A DNA stretch of 64,000 nucleotides from the NCBI GenBank assembly GCA_947502885.1, contig CANNBP010000017.1, positions 1 through 64,000 of the forward strand, in the 5' to 3' direction. Shown here in pieces: positions 34,500 to 44,899 of the stretch; the stretch's first letter is position 1, and every line of letters starts with the position of its first letter. The notes under the pieces were generated by a model. That model was given only the letters and a program-made list of their open reading frames with translations, was not told the origin of the DNA and did not search any database. The position numbers and the translations under genes are program-made. The stretch comes from an uncultured Aquimarina sp. (GTDB lineage Bacteria > Bacteroidota > Bacteroidia > Flavobacteriales > Flavobacteriaceae).

Positions 34500-35855
34500 A
34501 TGCATTTTGAGGTTTCTGGTGAAATAATAAAACAGGTTAAGCACCTTATTGATTCAGAGGGAGATATCCGTCTTCGTGAAATGCTGAGCGAAATTCATTT
34601 TGCAGATATTGCAGAAATAATAAGTTCACTCAATCTTCCAGAAGCAACCTACCTTATAAAACTTTTAGATAGCGAAAAAACCTCTGAGGCTCTTATGGAG
34701 CTCGAAGAAGATTTTAGAGAGCGTATTCTTGAAAACCTTTCTGCAAAAGAAATTGCAGAGGAGCTCGAAGAAATGGATAGTGATGATGCAGCCGATGTGG
34801 TAGCAGAACTCCCTGACGATAGAGCCGAGAAGGTTATTGCCGAAATTGAAGATGAAAAGCGAGCCGAAGATATTAAGGAATTACTTGCTTATGATGAGGA
34901 TACGGCAGGAGGGCTTATGGCCAAGGAGCTGGTCAAAGTAAAAGAAACTTGGACCGTTGCAGGATGTGTTCGAGAAATGCGTAGACAAGCCGAAAACGTA
35001 ACTCGGGTACACTCTATATATGTGGTAGATAAAGAAGGAAAATTAAAAGGGCGCCTTTCTTTAAAAGATCTATTAACGGCTTCGGCAAAGGCGCATATTA
35101 GTGAAGTTTACATCTCTAAAGTAGATTATGTAAACGTAAATACAGAAGGAGAAGAAGTCGCTCGAATCATGCAAAAATATGACCTGGAGGCTATACCAGT
35201 AGTTGATGGCATTGGGGTATTGGTTGGTAGAGTAACTATCGATGATATTGTCGATTTTATTAAAGACGAAGCAGAAAAGGATTACCAATTAGCGGCAGGT
35301 ATATCTCAAGACGTTGAAGCAGATGATAATATTTGGGAACTAACACGAGCAAGGTTACCTTGGTTAGTTTTAGGTCTTTTTGGTGGTTTAGGAAGTGTAT
35401 TTATTATGGAGGATTTTGAAGATATCATGATGAATCCACAGTATAGAAGCTTGTTTTTCTACACACCATTGATTGCTGCAATGGCAGGTAATGTTGGTGT
35501 ACAGTCTTCTGCTATTATTGTGCAAGGATTGGCAAATAATGTGGTAAAAGGAAGTTTGCTAAATCGACTATTAAAAGAAGTTGGTTTAAGTTTAATAAAT
35601 GGATCAGCATTAGCACTTCTAATTATTATTTTTGGCTTTTTTATGGGATATGAACTCGCTTTTAGTTTGACTATAGCTGTGGCACTTATGAGTGTAATTA
35701 TTGTAGCTGCTTTGATAGGTACTTTTGTTCCTATAGTTTTGGATAAAAGAGGTATTGATCCAGCTATTGCAACGGGACCTTTTATTACCACCAGTAATGA
35801 TATTTTTGGAATTTACCTTTTCTTTTTGATTGCAAAACTTATTTTAGGGTTTTAA
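34500..35855 (+). CDS. mgtE: Magnesium transporter MgtE
   Basis: 451 residues. The N-domain (about 1-125) has acidic helical repeats ending in 'MDSDDAADVVAELPDDRAEKV'; two CBS domains follow (about 130-255, 'VHSIYVVDKEGKLKGRLSLKDLL', 'LEAIPVVDGIGVLVGRVTIDDIVDF'); then five membrane helices (about 285-450) with 'AAMAGNVGVQSSAIIVQGLA' and the ion-path segment 'DPAIATGPFITTSNDIFGI'. It imports Mg2+ and is gated by Mg2+ binding to the cytoplasmic domains. Confidence 0.95.
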   Translation: MHFEVSGEIIKQVKHLIDSEGDIRLREMLSEIHFADIAEIISSLNLPEATYLIKLLDSEKTSEALMELEEDFRERILENLSAKEIAEELEEMDSDDAADVVAELPDDRAEKVIAEIEDEKRAEDIKELLAYDEDTAGGLMAKELVKVKETWTVAGCVREMRRQAENVTRVHSIYVVDKEGKLKGRLSLKDLLTASAKAHISEVYISKVDYVNVNTEGEEVARIMQKYDLEAIPVVDGIGVLVGRVTIDDIVDFIKDEAEKDYQLAAGISQDVEADDNIWELTRARLPWLVLGLFGGLGSVFIMEDFEDIMMNPQYRSLFFYTPLIAAMAGNVGVQSSAIIVQGLANNVVKGSLLNRLLKEVGLSLINGSALALLIIIFGFFMGYELAFSLTIAVALMSVIIVAALIGTFVPIVLDKRGIDPAIATGPFITTSNDIFGIYLFFLIAKLILGF

Positions 35856-35903
35856 AAAACAACTTTACTGTACTTCCAATGTTATTTTAATGCACAAGCG
35901 CAT

Positions 35904-36299
35904 ATGAAATCTGAAATTTTTGAATATAGTTTTTTGGTTCCAAAATCTGCTATTGATGCTATGAATCATGTAAATAATGTGGTGTACCTGCAATGGGTGC
36001 AGAATGTCGCAGAAAAACATTGGATTACAAATACCAACGAGCAAATTAGAAATAAGTATGTGTGGGTAGCTCTTAATCACTATATAGAATATCATCATCC
36101 CGCTATAGAAAATGACGAAATACGAATAGAGACTTGGATAGAAGATTATAAAGGTGCCAAAAGTGAAAGACATACTAAAATTATAAATACCACTACCCAA
36201 AAAGTGTTGGTTTCTGCAAAGACAAGTTGGTGCCTATTATTTAAAGAAACGTTAAGGCCTGTAAGAATCACCTCTGAAATAAGTACTTTGTTTTCTTAA
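35904..36299 (+). CDS. Acyl-CoA thioesterase, hotdog fold
   Basis: 131 residues, one 4HBT hotdog domain: 'IDAMNHVNNVVYLQWVQNVAEKHW' with the catalytic Asp, and 'HPAIENDEIRIETWIED'. It hydrolyses acyl-CoA thioesters; the natural substrate cannot be read from sequence. The cupin gene follows 14 bp later. Confidence 0.87.
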   Translation: MKSEIFEYSFLVPKSAIDAMNHVNNVVYLQWVQNVAEKHWITNTNEQIRNKYVWVALNHYIEYHHPAIENDEIRIETWIEDYKGAKSERHTKIINTTTQKVLVSAKTSWCLLFKETLRPVRITSEISTLFS

Positions 36300-36313
36300 A
36301 TATAAAAGAAGAC

Positions 36314-36679
36314 ATGGAAGCTATTAATATTCAGGAAAAATTATCCAAATTTGATGCACAGTGGCATCCACATCGTATTGCTGTTGTAGATGATAATCAG
36401 GTATACCTTTCAAAGTTACAAGGAGACTTTATTTGGCATAAGCATGAGGATGAAGATGAATTGTTTCAAGTGATTAAGGGAACGTTGTATATGAAGTTTA
36501 GAGATAAAACGGTTGAGGTAAAAGCCGGGGAGTTAATTGTAGTTCCTAAAGGAGTAGAACATTGTCCATCTACAAAGGATAATGAAGAAGTACATGTGTT
36601 ACTTTTTGAAAAACTAAGCACAAAACACACAGGAGAAACAAAGAGCGAACGTACAATATCTAAGACAACAAATATTTAG
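36314..36679 (+). CDS. Cupin-domain protein
   Basis: 121 residues, single cupin barrel. Motif 1 is WHKHEDEDELFQVIKGTLYM with two His and a Glu as metal ligands; motif 2 is 'ELIVVPKGVEHCPST' with the third His. Function not defined. It probably shares an operon with the thioesterase and ends at the bidirectional terminator. Confidence 0.88.
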   Translation: MEAINIQEKLSKFDAQWHPHRIAVVDDNQVYLSKLQGDFIWHKHEDEDELFQVIKGTLYMKFRDKTVEVKAGELIVVPKGVEHCPSTKDNEEVHVLLFEKLSTKHTGETKSERTISKTTNI

Positions 36680-36739
36680 TCAACTGTATACAATTTAATT
36701 GGCCAAAACTTGCCTCAAAATTTGAAAACTTCTTTTCGA

Positions 36740-36776
36740 AAAAAAAACATACCTCTTCTTAGAGGTATGTTTTTTT
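36740..36776. terminator. Bidirectional terminator between convergent genes
   Basis: AAAAAAACATACCTCT / AGAGGTATGTTTTTTT around TTCT; A and T tracts on both sides serve the cupin gene (+) and the adhesin gene (-). Confidence 0.88.
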
Positions 36777-36795
36777 AAGCTTGTCTTTTTATTGT

Positions 36796-39700
36796 TTATT
36801 CTTTTACAACTTTGAAAGTATTCCTACCATTTATAGTGATAAAATAGACACCTTGTGGCAATGAACTCATTGGTAAAGTAACCTTGCTAGCATCTAAGGT
36901 ATATATTCCCGAAGAAATATGAACTCCAATTGCATTGTATAGGGATACTTGTAAACTTTTTAACCCTGTATTTGGAACCGAAATAATTACATGATCTCTG
37001 GCAGGGTTTGGAGCAAGAACAAATTCATTAATTAAGTTTACATTGGTAGAAAGTTCTCCTTCGCAATCGATACTCGAGGATACAGTTACGATATCTCCAT
37101 GTTGTACATCTATTTCAAAATTAGTAACATCGAATACTCCTTTTTCTTCATTATTAATCATTACTGTATATGGAGCAGTACCACTAGTTATTGCAATGTT
37201 TACTTTTGAGTTTCTTGCTTGGGTAATTAGCTCTGTTTTTCCTTCTAAACTTATAGCAGGTTCAATCACAGCTTCAAAACATTGCTCGCAATTGGTAATC
37301 CCATTTACTCTTATACAAACCGAATACGTACCTGGCGCTAGGTTGTCTATGGTTGTTCCTGAAGTAAAATTATAGTCTCGTCCATTTATGGTGGTCGTAT
37401 AATCCAATACAGTGGTTGCATTGATACTGATCATTCCGTTATTGGTATCAATACAGGTTTCACTCAATCCAGTTACCGTAAAATTATTATCTGGTAAACT
37501 GGGAATAGGGCAAGGCTCTTCTACATTGACAGTTCTAATTACCGGGGTTGCAACACCACCAGAAAGTGTGGTCGCAGTATAAGTAACTGTATAACTGCCC
37601 AATTGATTTGTATTTACAGTAGATGCATCAATCACCAGAGTTGCACCATAAGTAACGGTGGCTCCTAGTTCGACGTAACTATCTCCTTGCTCTATAATTT
37701 GAGGATTATCACCCAATAAAGTAATTACTGGCGTAGGGCAATTGTGCCCTCCATCATTAATTGTCCAGTTGTAAGGAGCGCTAGTTAGTATATTTCTTTC
37801 TGCTTCGGCCAAACAATATGAAGCATCAGCATTTAATATCATATCTGCAGGAATTGCAGTTTCATCAGCTTCTAAAGTTGCCCAACCAATTAATGTTTTG
37901 TCATAGTTTTCTTGGGTCATTCCTGAGCCTGTAAAGAAATCATCGAAACCTTCTACATTACTAATATCCCAACTTGATAAATCTTGGTTGAATGATGAAG
38001 CTCCGTAAAACATGTATCTAATATCATAAACATCACTCATATTCCAATTGCTCAAATCTTGATTAAATGAACTTGCTTCTTCAAGAAAGCTTGTCATATA
38101 TCCAACTTCATTTAATGTCCAATTTCCTATAGGTTGATTAAAAGCTTTGGCACGAAAAAACATACCTCCCATATCATCAACTTGAGACATATCCCAATTA
38201 GAAATATCTTGATTAAAATTAATAGCATCTCTGAAAGCATAATATGTTGTAGTAAGTTTTCTAAATGTCCAACCTCTAATATCTTCATTAAAAATCGTAC
38301 AACCACTGAACATTCTTGAAATAGAAATAATGTTAGACATATCCCAATTCCCGATTTGATCTTTTAAATCTTCAAAATTGGTACAACCTTGAAACATTGA
38401 GCTAGTTGAGCCTATTAAAGATAAATCTGGTACATCATTAGCATTTAACTTTAAATTCACACAGTTTGAAAAGCCATAGATTAGCCATTGCCATTGTTGT
38501 GTTCCCCATTGCTCAATAGTTTGTAATTTTGAACTTGAACCACTTTCGAAAAAAAATAATGCAGGAAATTCTCCTGTAATTTTAACCTCATAAGTATCTC
38601 CTGTTGTGTAGATATGTGATGCTTCAGCTGTAAGTCCATACTCAACAGTTCCATCACCCCAATCTATAGTGTAATTATATGTGTATGAATTTCTAATAGG
38701 TATTGTTATTTCATCTCCATTAGCTACTAACCAGGTAGTAATAAAAGCATCTCCTGGGCAATTTCTACCGCCATCATTTATTTCCCAATTATAAGTTGGA
38801 CTTGTCAACGTATTTCTTGCTGATTCTCCTAAACAATAGGTAGCATCGGCATTTAATGTCATATCTGCCGGAATTGCAGTTTCACCAGCTTCTAAGGTTG
38901 CCCATCCTATTAGGGTTTTATCATAATTTTCTGTAGACATTGCTGTCCCGGTAAAGAAGTTGTCCAGAGCCTCTACATTACTAATATCCCAACTGGATAG
39001 ATCTTGATTAAAAGAGGTTGCTCCCTCAAACATGTTTCCAGCTTCATACACATTACTAAAATCCCAATTGCTTAAATCCTGATTAAATGATGTTGCTCCT
39101 TTAAACATTCTATCGATATAATCCACAGTGCCTAGCGTCCATTTACCAATGGGTTGGTTAAAGGAAGTAGCATCTTTAAACATGGCATCAAATTCGTCTA
39201 CTTTGCTTACATCCCAATTTGATATATCCTGATTAAAAGTAGCCGCAGCTTCAAAGGCGTTATAAGCATCAGTCAAACTAGTAAAAGTCCATCCTCCAAT
39301 ATTTTCATTAAACAATGTGCAACTATTAAACATAGAAGCGATAGATTCAATAGTTGTCATATCCCATGAGTTGATGGTATCTTTTAGATCTTCTAGGTTT
39401 GTACAACCCCTAAACATACTTGACATATTTGTTACTTGGGATAAATCCGGCGTATCATCAGCATTCAATTTTAGATTATAACAACCACTAAAAGCACTTT
39501 TCATAGAAGTCCACTGTTGTGTACCCCATTGATCTACAGCTATAATTTTATCTCTGGCTGCAGAATTTCCGTTAATATATATCCTTGGAAAATCTCCAGA
39601 AATTCTTACCGTATAGGTATTTGCTGTTGCATATTGATGTGTAGCATCTCCCGTTATCCCCGTTTCAACAGTTCCATCTCCCCAATCTATTATATAATTA

Positions 39701-42700
39701 TATCCAGAACCATTTGTTGGTATGGTAATACTTTCATTACTAGCAGTAGTTTGCCAAGTAGTGATAAAGAAGTCTTCAGGACAAGAATTTCCTAAGTCAT
39801 TAATCGTCCAGCTATAAGGAACACTGGTTAACGTATTTCTAGCTATTTCTGATAAACAATAAAAAGTATCTGCATCTAACGTTACATTGATGGGGATTTG
39901 TGTTTCTCCTGCTTCTAAAGTGGCCCAACCAATCAAGGTGTTATCATAATTTTCTTGAGACAAGGCTGTGCCTGTAAATAACCCAGTCATGCTTGTCACG
40001 CTCGAAATATCCCAACTAGATAAGTCTTGGTCAAACGAAGATGCTCCTGAAAATAAATCTTCTATATCCTGAACTTGACTAAAATTCCAACTACTTACAT
40101 CCTGATTGAAAGTGGTAGCTCCAGTAAACATATTTTCCATATCAATTACTGTTGCCATATTCCAGCTAGAAATATTCTGATTAAATGTTACTGCTTTTTG
40201 AAAAGTAGCCTCTGTGGTTAACAAATTGGTAAATGTCCATGCACCGATATCTTCATTAAAAATACTACAGCCAGAAAACATACTATCGATACTTTCTATT
40301 GTAGACACATCCCAAGATCCCATCCTATCCTTCAAATCTTCAAAGTTAGTACAGTTCTCAAACATCCTAGATAACTCGGTAACTTGAGATAAATCTGGGG
40401 TATCATCTGCGTTTAGTTTTAAATTTTCACAATCATTGAAGGAATCTCTAAAACTACGCCATTGTATATTTCCCCATTGTTCAATAGTTTGAATTTTAGT
40501 TCTTAATGTCCGACCAAGTCTAAAAAACAACGTAAATCTTGGGAACTCACCAGTAATTGACACCTCATACCTTCCTGCTGTGGTATAATCATGTGAAATA
40601 TCTGTTGTTACATTGGTGTCCTTGGTACCATCTCCCCAATCAATAGTATAGTTATAATTATATCCACTAGTGGTTCTAATCGTAATTCTATCATTATCTT
40701 CTAATAACCACGAAGTGATAAAGGCATCTTCTGGACAAACCTTTCCTCCATCGGTGATGATCCAATTATAGGGCGCATTGGTTAATATAGTTCGAGCGGC
40801 TTCTCCTAAACAATACGAAACGTTTTCTGCATCAAAACTAACTCCTACAGGGATTTTGGTTTCTCCCGCATCTAGTCGTGCCCAACCGATTAAGGTATTA
40901 TCATAATTTGTTGTGGACATTCCTGAGTTACTAAACATATGCTGTATAGAATTCGTATTTTCTACCAGCGAACTGATATCCCAACTTCCTAAGTCTTGAT
41001 CAAAAGCCGTAGCGCCATTGAAAGCACTGTTTATATTCCCTACATTTTTAACATCCCAGGCACTAATGTCTTGATTGAATACAGTAGCACCATTAAACAT
41101 TGTTGACAAACTTCTGGCTTGTTCAGTATTCCAACTACCAATCGCTCCATTAAATGCTGTGGCATCTTGAAACATTGCACTAAACACTTCACCCGCACTT
41201 GTATTCCAAGAATCCAGATTTTGGTTGAAGGATGTATTTCTAAAAAACATAGAGGAAAAATCCTTTACCGCAGATACATTCCAGGTACTTATATTTTCAT
41301 TAAAATTTGAACTATCAAATACCTCTTCCATATTTTCAATGGTACTCACATCCCAATTTCCGATATTACCTCCATGATCCACCAAAGAAGAAGTCATTTC
41401 AAACATTTTTTTCATACTTTTTACCAAGCTTAAATCTGGGGCATCTGTAGCATTAATAACCAATAGCGAACAACGCCTGAATGCACTTTCCATAGAAGTC
41501 CACTGTTGTGTCCCCCATTGATCTACAGAGATAATTTTATCTCTGGCTGCAGAATTTCCATTAATATATATCCTTGGAAAATCTCCTTTGATTTTTACGG
41601 TATAGGTTCCTGGTGTTGTAAATGTGTGAGAAGCATCTCCTGTTATACTGGTATCTTCTGTTCCATCTCCCCAAGTAACACTATAGTTATATCCATCTCC
41701 TCTGGTAGGAATAACAATAGTTTCATCTGCGGTTGTGGTTTGCCAAGTGGTAATAAAACCTTCTTCAAAACCACAGTCCAAAACATCTCCAATAATGTTC
41801 CAATTATTAAGTGTATTGGTTAATATAGCTCTACCTTCTTCAACGGCACAGTATTTCAATTCTATAGCACCAAGTCTAACACCAGTAGGAATATCATCAA
41901 TACCGTCACTTACATTTCCACTAGTATCTGTTGCCCAACCTTTTAAAGTAGCCTCATAATTTTCTATAGACATCCCTGATTGATCCAGCATACCAAGCAT
42001 TGAATTGACATTACTGATATCCCAATCTGATAGGTCTTGGTTAAATTTAGCTGCCCCTGAAAATGTATAGTTAAACCTATTAACTTTACTCACATCCCAC
42101 TTACTTAATGGTTGATTAAAAGAAGCTGTTGCAATAAACATAAAATCTATATTTACCGCTCCTGTTACAAACGCTCCAATATTCCAATCATTTACATTTT
42201 GATTAAAATTATCTGCTCCACCGAACATCAATGAGAAATTTTGGACATTTCCAACGTTCCAAGACGCAATATTTTCATTAAACATATCAGCATCGGCAAA
42301 CATTCTCCGCATGTTTTCTATGGTACTTACATCCCATGTGTTCATCACATCTTGTGTATCTACCAAAGAAATAGCACTGTTAAACATCCTAGATACGTTA
42401 TTTGCTTGTGATAGTATTGGTGTATCTGTAGCGTCTAATACCAAATTAGAACATCCATAAAATGCATTTTCCATAGAAGTCCATTGTTGTGTACCCCATT
42501 GATTCACTTCTAAAATTTTGTCTTTATCTCCTGTATTATTAAAATAAATTCTTGGGAAATCGCCTATAATTTTAACCTCATACGCCCCTGCTGAGGTATA
42601 CGTGTGTGTTGCATTACCTGTTTCTGAAGTAATTGCGGTTCCATCTCCCCAGTCTACGATATAGTTGTATCCAGCTCCTGTGGTGGGTATCGTAATAGTT

Positions 42701-44709
42701 TCATTATCCGTTGTCGTTTGCCATGTGGTAACAAAAGCGTTTGTAAAATCACAGTCTTGTCCTTGGTCTGTGATACTCCAATTGAATCCAGTAGGATCAG
42801 TTAGCGTATTTCTAGCGTCTGTTCCTAAACAATAGGTAAGATTAGACGCTCCAAGAATTAATCCACTTGGTGTATTACTGTTCTCTATCCATCCAATTAA
42901 GGTAGCATCGTAGTTTTCTGTGGATAATCCTGATTGATCAAGCATATTCGACATTGAATTGACATTGCTAATATCCCAATCTCCCAAAGTTTGATTAAAC
43001 CTCGATGCCACTAAAAACATCAATCTCATATTTCTCACTTCCCTTACATTCCAAAGGTTTAATGGTTGGTTAAAATCCTCTGCCTCATTAAACATTGCTA
43101 ACATGTTTGTCACTTTGCTAACATCCCAATTATTCAATGGACTATTAAATACTCTTGTCAATGCAAACATTTTACTCATAACAATTGTTCCGGTAACACG
43201 TTCTCCAATATTCCAATCATTTAGATTTTGATTAAAGTTATAAGCACTCTCAAACATAGATGAAAAATCAGTGACACTACCTACATCCCAAGTTCCAATT
43301 TCTTCATCAAAATCAATAGCTACTCTAAACATATAAGACATATTAGTGATTGTGCTTACATCCCAATTTCCAATATTATCCTTACGATCGACAAATCTAA
43401 CGGCACCCCAAAACATTTGTGATAGATTCGTTGTAGCAGATAAATCAGGGGTATCATCCGCATTTAATTCTAAACTATTACAACCATAAAAAGCTCTTTC
43501 CATAGAAGTCCATGAAATCGCTCCCCATTGTTCTATTGTTTGAATTTTATTTTTATCACCTCTATTATTAAAATAAATTCTGGGGAAATCACCAATAATT
43601 CTAACTGTATGGATTCCTGGAGTAGCATATGAGTGTGATGCATTACCTGTAATTCCAGTTTCTATAGTACCATCGCCCCAATCGACCGAATAATTATATC
43701 CATTTCCAGTAGTTGGAATAGTAATACTCTGATTATTCACATTAGTTTCCCAAGTGGTAATAAAAAAATCCGTATCTGCACAACCTAATCCTCCATCCGT
43801 GATTCTCCAATTTAACCCACTGTTATCAGCTAATATATTTCTAGCAGCTTCTCCTAAACAATAGGTAAGATTAGACGCTCCTAAATGTAATCCACTTGGT
43901 GTATTACTGTTCTCTGCCCAGCCAATTAAGGTAGCGTCATAATTAGCGGTAGAAAGCCCGCTACTATCTAACATACCCGAAATATCTGTTACTTTTTCTA
44001 GATTCCAAGCTCCTAAATTTTGATCAAAATTTTCAGTGCCTATAAACATACTATTCATATTAATGGTCCCCACAACATGTTCACCAATATTCCAACCGCT
44101 AATATTTTGATTAAAACGGGTTACTCCTATGAGCATTGAATTAAAATCAGTAACGTTACCGACATCCCAAGTGCTGATATTTCCATTGAAATTTCTAGCA
44201 TTAGTAAACATCAATCCCATATTTGTGATATTAGAGGTATCCCAATTTGAAAAATCTGGTGATTGTAAATTCACACAATTTCGAAACATTTGATTTAAAG
44301 AAGTCACATTGGATAAGTCTGGGACGTCCGTTGCAACTATTTCTAGATTAGTACAGCCATAGAATGCGTTGCTAAAAGAGTTCCAAGTAATAGTTCCCCA
44401 TTGTTCTATGGTTCTAAGCTTTCTTGCATTATTTAAATTATTTGATGATGTAAACCGTGGGAAATCACCTGTTATTTTTACAGTATGCATTCCTACAGTA
44501 GTATAAGGATGACTAGCATCTCCAATAAAACCAGTTTCTATAGTTCCATCACCCCAATCCACTGTATAATTATATCCAGATCCAGTTGTAGGGATGGTAA
44601 TGCTTTCATCTGCAGTTGTAGTTTCCCAAGTAGTAATAAATTCGTTTTGGGCATGTACAATTCCTAAACACAAAAGGTTTAGAAGTAACAAATAGTAGTT
44701 TTTTTTCAT
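36796..44709 (-). CDS. Giant BspA-type DUF285 surface protein, 7 modules
   Basis: 2,637 residues from the ATG at 44709 (MKKNYYLLLLNLLCLGIVHAQ signal peptide); the 17 residues before it overlap the promoter. The body is seven modules of ~310-350 residues. Each begins with 'FITTWxTTxxNESITIPTTGSGYNY', a PKD-like strand set (VDWGDGT), then 'FPRIYFNN...QWGTQQW', then several DUF285 repeats of the type 'MFxGATxFNQDLSSWDISNV'. Modules end in a short Cys-containing link (YCLGEAARN). The C-terminus holds a DUF5011 domain (ITLLGDNP), a SprB-like Cys segment and a T9SS type A sorting domain (PNPARDHVII ... GVYFITINGRNTFKVVKE). It is probably exported by type IX secretion and anchored on the surface as an adhesin. 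Confidence 0.92.
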   Translation of the reverse strand: MKKNYYLLLLNLLCLGIVHAQNEFITTWETTTADESITIPTTGSGYNYTVDWGDGTIETGFIGDASHPYTTVGMHTVKITGDFPRFTSSNNLNNARKLRTIEQWGTITWNSFSNAFYGCTNLEIVATDVPDLSNVTSLNQMFRNCVNLQSPDFSNWDTSNITNMGLMFTNARNFNGNISTWDVGNVTDFNSMLIGVTRFNQNISGWNIGEHVVGTINMNSMFIGTENFDQNLGAWNLEKVTDISGMLDSSGLSTANYDATLIGWAENSNTPSGLHLGASNLTYCLGEAARNILADNSGLNWRITDGGLGCADTDFFITTWETNVNNQSITIPTTGNGYNYSVDWGDGTIETGITGNASHSYATPGIHTVRIIGDFPRIYFNNRGDKNKIQTIEQWGAISWTSMERAFYGCNSLELNADDTPDLSATTNLSQMFWGAVRFVDRKDNIGNWDVSTITNMSYMFRVAIDFDEEIGTWDVGSVTDFSSMFESAYNFNQNLNDWNIGERVTGTIVMSKMFALTRVFNSPLNNWDVSKVTNMLAMFNEAEDFNQPLNLWNVREVRNMRLMFLVASRFNQTLGDWDISNVNSMSNMLDQSGLSTENYDATLIGWIENSNTPSGLILGASNLTYCLGTDARNTLTDPTGFNWSITDQGQDCDFTNAFVTTWQTTTDNETITIPTTGAGYNYIVDWGDGTAITSETGNATHTYTSAGAYEVKIIGDFPRIYFNNTGDKDKILEVNQWGTQQWTSMENAFYGCSNLVLDATDTPILSQANNVSRMFNSAISLVDTQDVMNTWDVSTIENMRRMFADADMFNENIASWNVGNVQNFSLMFGGADNFNQNVNDWNIGAFVTGAVNIDFMFIATASFNQPLSKWDVSKVNRFNYTFSGAAKFNQDLSDWDISNVNSMLGMLDQSGMSIENYEATLKGWATDTSGNVSDGIDDIPTGVRLGAIELKYCAVEEGRAILTNTLNNWNIIGDVLDCGFEEGFITTWQTTTADETIVIPTRGDGYNYSVTWGDGTEDTSITGDASHTFTTPGTYTVKIKGDFPRIYINGNSAARDKIISVDQWGTQQWTSMESAFRRCSLLVINATDAPDLSLVKSMKKMFEMTSSLVDHGGNIGNWDVSTIENMEEVFDSSNFNENISTWNVSAVKDFSSMFFRNTSFNQNLDSWNTSAGEVFSAMFQDATAFNGAIGSWNTEQARSLSTMFNGATVFNQDISAWDVKNVGNINSAFNGATAFDQDLGSWDISSLVENTNSIQHMFSNSGMSTTNYDNTLIGWARLDAGETKIPVGVSFDAENVSYCLGEAARTILTNAPYNWIITDGGKVCPEDAFITSWLLEDNDRITIRTTSGYNYNYTIDWGDGTKDTNVTTDISHDYTTAGRYEVSITGEFPRFTLFFRLGRTLRTKIQTIEQWGNIQWRSFRDSFNDCENLKLNADDTPDLSQVTELSRMFENCTNFEDLKDRMGSWDVSTIESIDSMFSGCSIFNEDIGAWTFTNLLTTEATFQKAVTFNQNISSWNMATVIDMENMFTGATTFNQDVSSWNFSQVQDIEDLFSGASSFDQDLSSWDISSVTSMTGLFTGTALSQENYDNTLIGWATLEAGETQIPINVTLDADTFYCLSEIARNTLTSVPYSWTINDLGNSCPEDFFITTWQTTASNESITIPTNGSGYNYIIDWGDGTVETGITGDATHQYATANTYTVRISGDFPRIYINGNSAARDKIIAVDQWGTQQWTSMKSAFSGCYNLKLNADDTPDLSQVTNMSSMFRGCTNLEDLKDTINSWDMTTIESIASMFNSCTLFNENIGGWTFTSLTDAYNAFEAAATFNQDISNWDVSKVDEFDAMFKDATSFNQPIGKWTLGTVDYIDRMFKGATSFNQDLSNWDFSNVYEAGNMFEGATSFNQDLSSWDISNVEALDNFFTGTAMSTENYDKTLIGWATLEAGETAIPADMTLNADATYCLGESARNTLTSPTYNWEINDGGRNCPGDAFITTWLVANGDEITIPIRNSYTYNYTIDWGDGTVEYGLTAEASHIYTTGDTYEVKITGEFPALFFFESGSSSKLQTIEQWGTQQWQWLIYGFSNCVNLKLNANDVPDLSLIGSTSSMFQGCTNFEDLKDQIGNWDMSNIISISRMFSGCTIFNEDIRGWTFRKLTTTYYAFRDAINFNQDISNWDMSQVDDMGGMFFRAKAFNQPIGNWTLNEVGYMTSFLEEASSFNQDLSNWNMSDVYDIRYMFYGASSFNQDLSSWDISNVEGFDDFFTGSGMTQENYDKTLIGWATLEADETAIPADMILNADASYCLAEAERNILTSAPYNWTINDGGHNCPTPVITLLGDNPQIIEQGDSYVELGATVTYGATLVIDASTVNTNQLGSYTVTYTATTLSGGVATPVIRTVNVEEPCPIPSLPDNNFTVTGLSETCIDTNNGMISINATTVLDYTTTINGRDYNFTSGTTIDNLAPGTYSVCIRVNGITNCEQCFEAVIEPAISLEGKTELITQARNSKVNIAITSGTAPYTVMINNEEKGVFDVTNFEIDVQHGDIVTVSSSIDCEGELSTNVNLINEFVLAPNPARDHVIISVPNTGLKSLQVSLYNAIGVHISSGIYTLDASKVTLPMSSLPQGVYFITINGRNTFKVVKE

Positions 44710-44735
44710 TTTGGATTGGGGTATTGATTGAATTG

Positions 44736-44743
44736 CAAAAATA
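44736..44743 (-). promoter_or_regulatory. Candidate -7 box for 7-module adhesin
   Basis: Minus strand TATTTTTG (TAnnTTTG), 26 bp before the ATG. Confidence 0.5.
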
Positions 44744-44850
44744 AATCTCCTGTAAATCATTTCGTAGCTTACAGCTTAGTTTTATTGTAGTTACGCGATT
44801 TGTACCCTAATTTGTACCCTGGTTTGCTAGCTGTTCTGACTTCTGTTTTA

Positions 44851-44858
44851 TAATTTTG
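44851..44858 (+). promoter_or_regulatory. Candidate -7 box for 7TMR-DISM regulator
   Basis: TAATTTTG, 41 bp before the TTG start at 44900, with TTTG at 44823 as possible upstream element. It is divergent from the adhesin promoter ~110 bp away. Confidence 0.5.
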
Positions 44859-44899
44859 CTAGAGTATTTCTATTATTTTTAAACAAACACAATAAACTT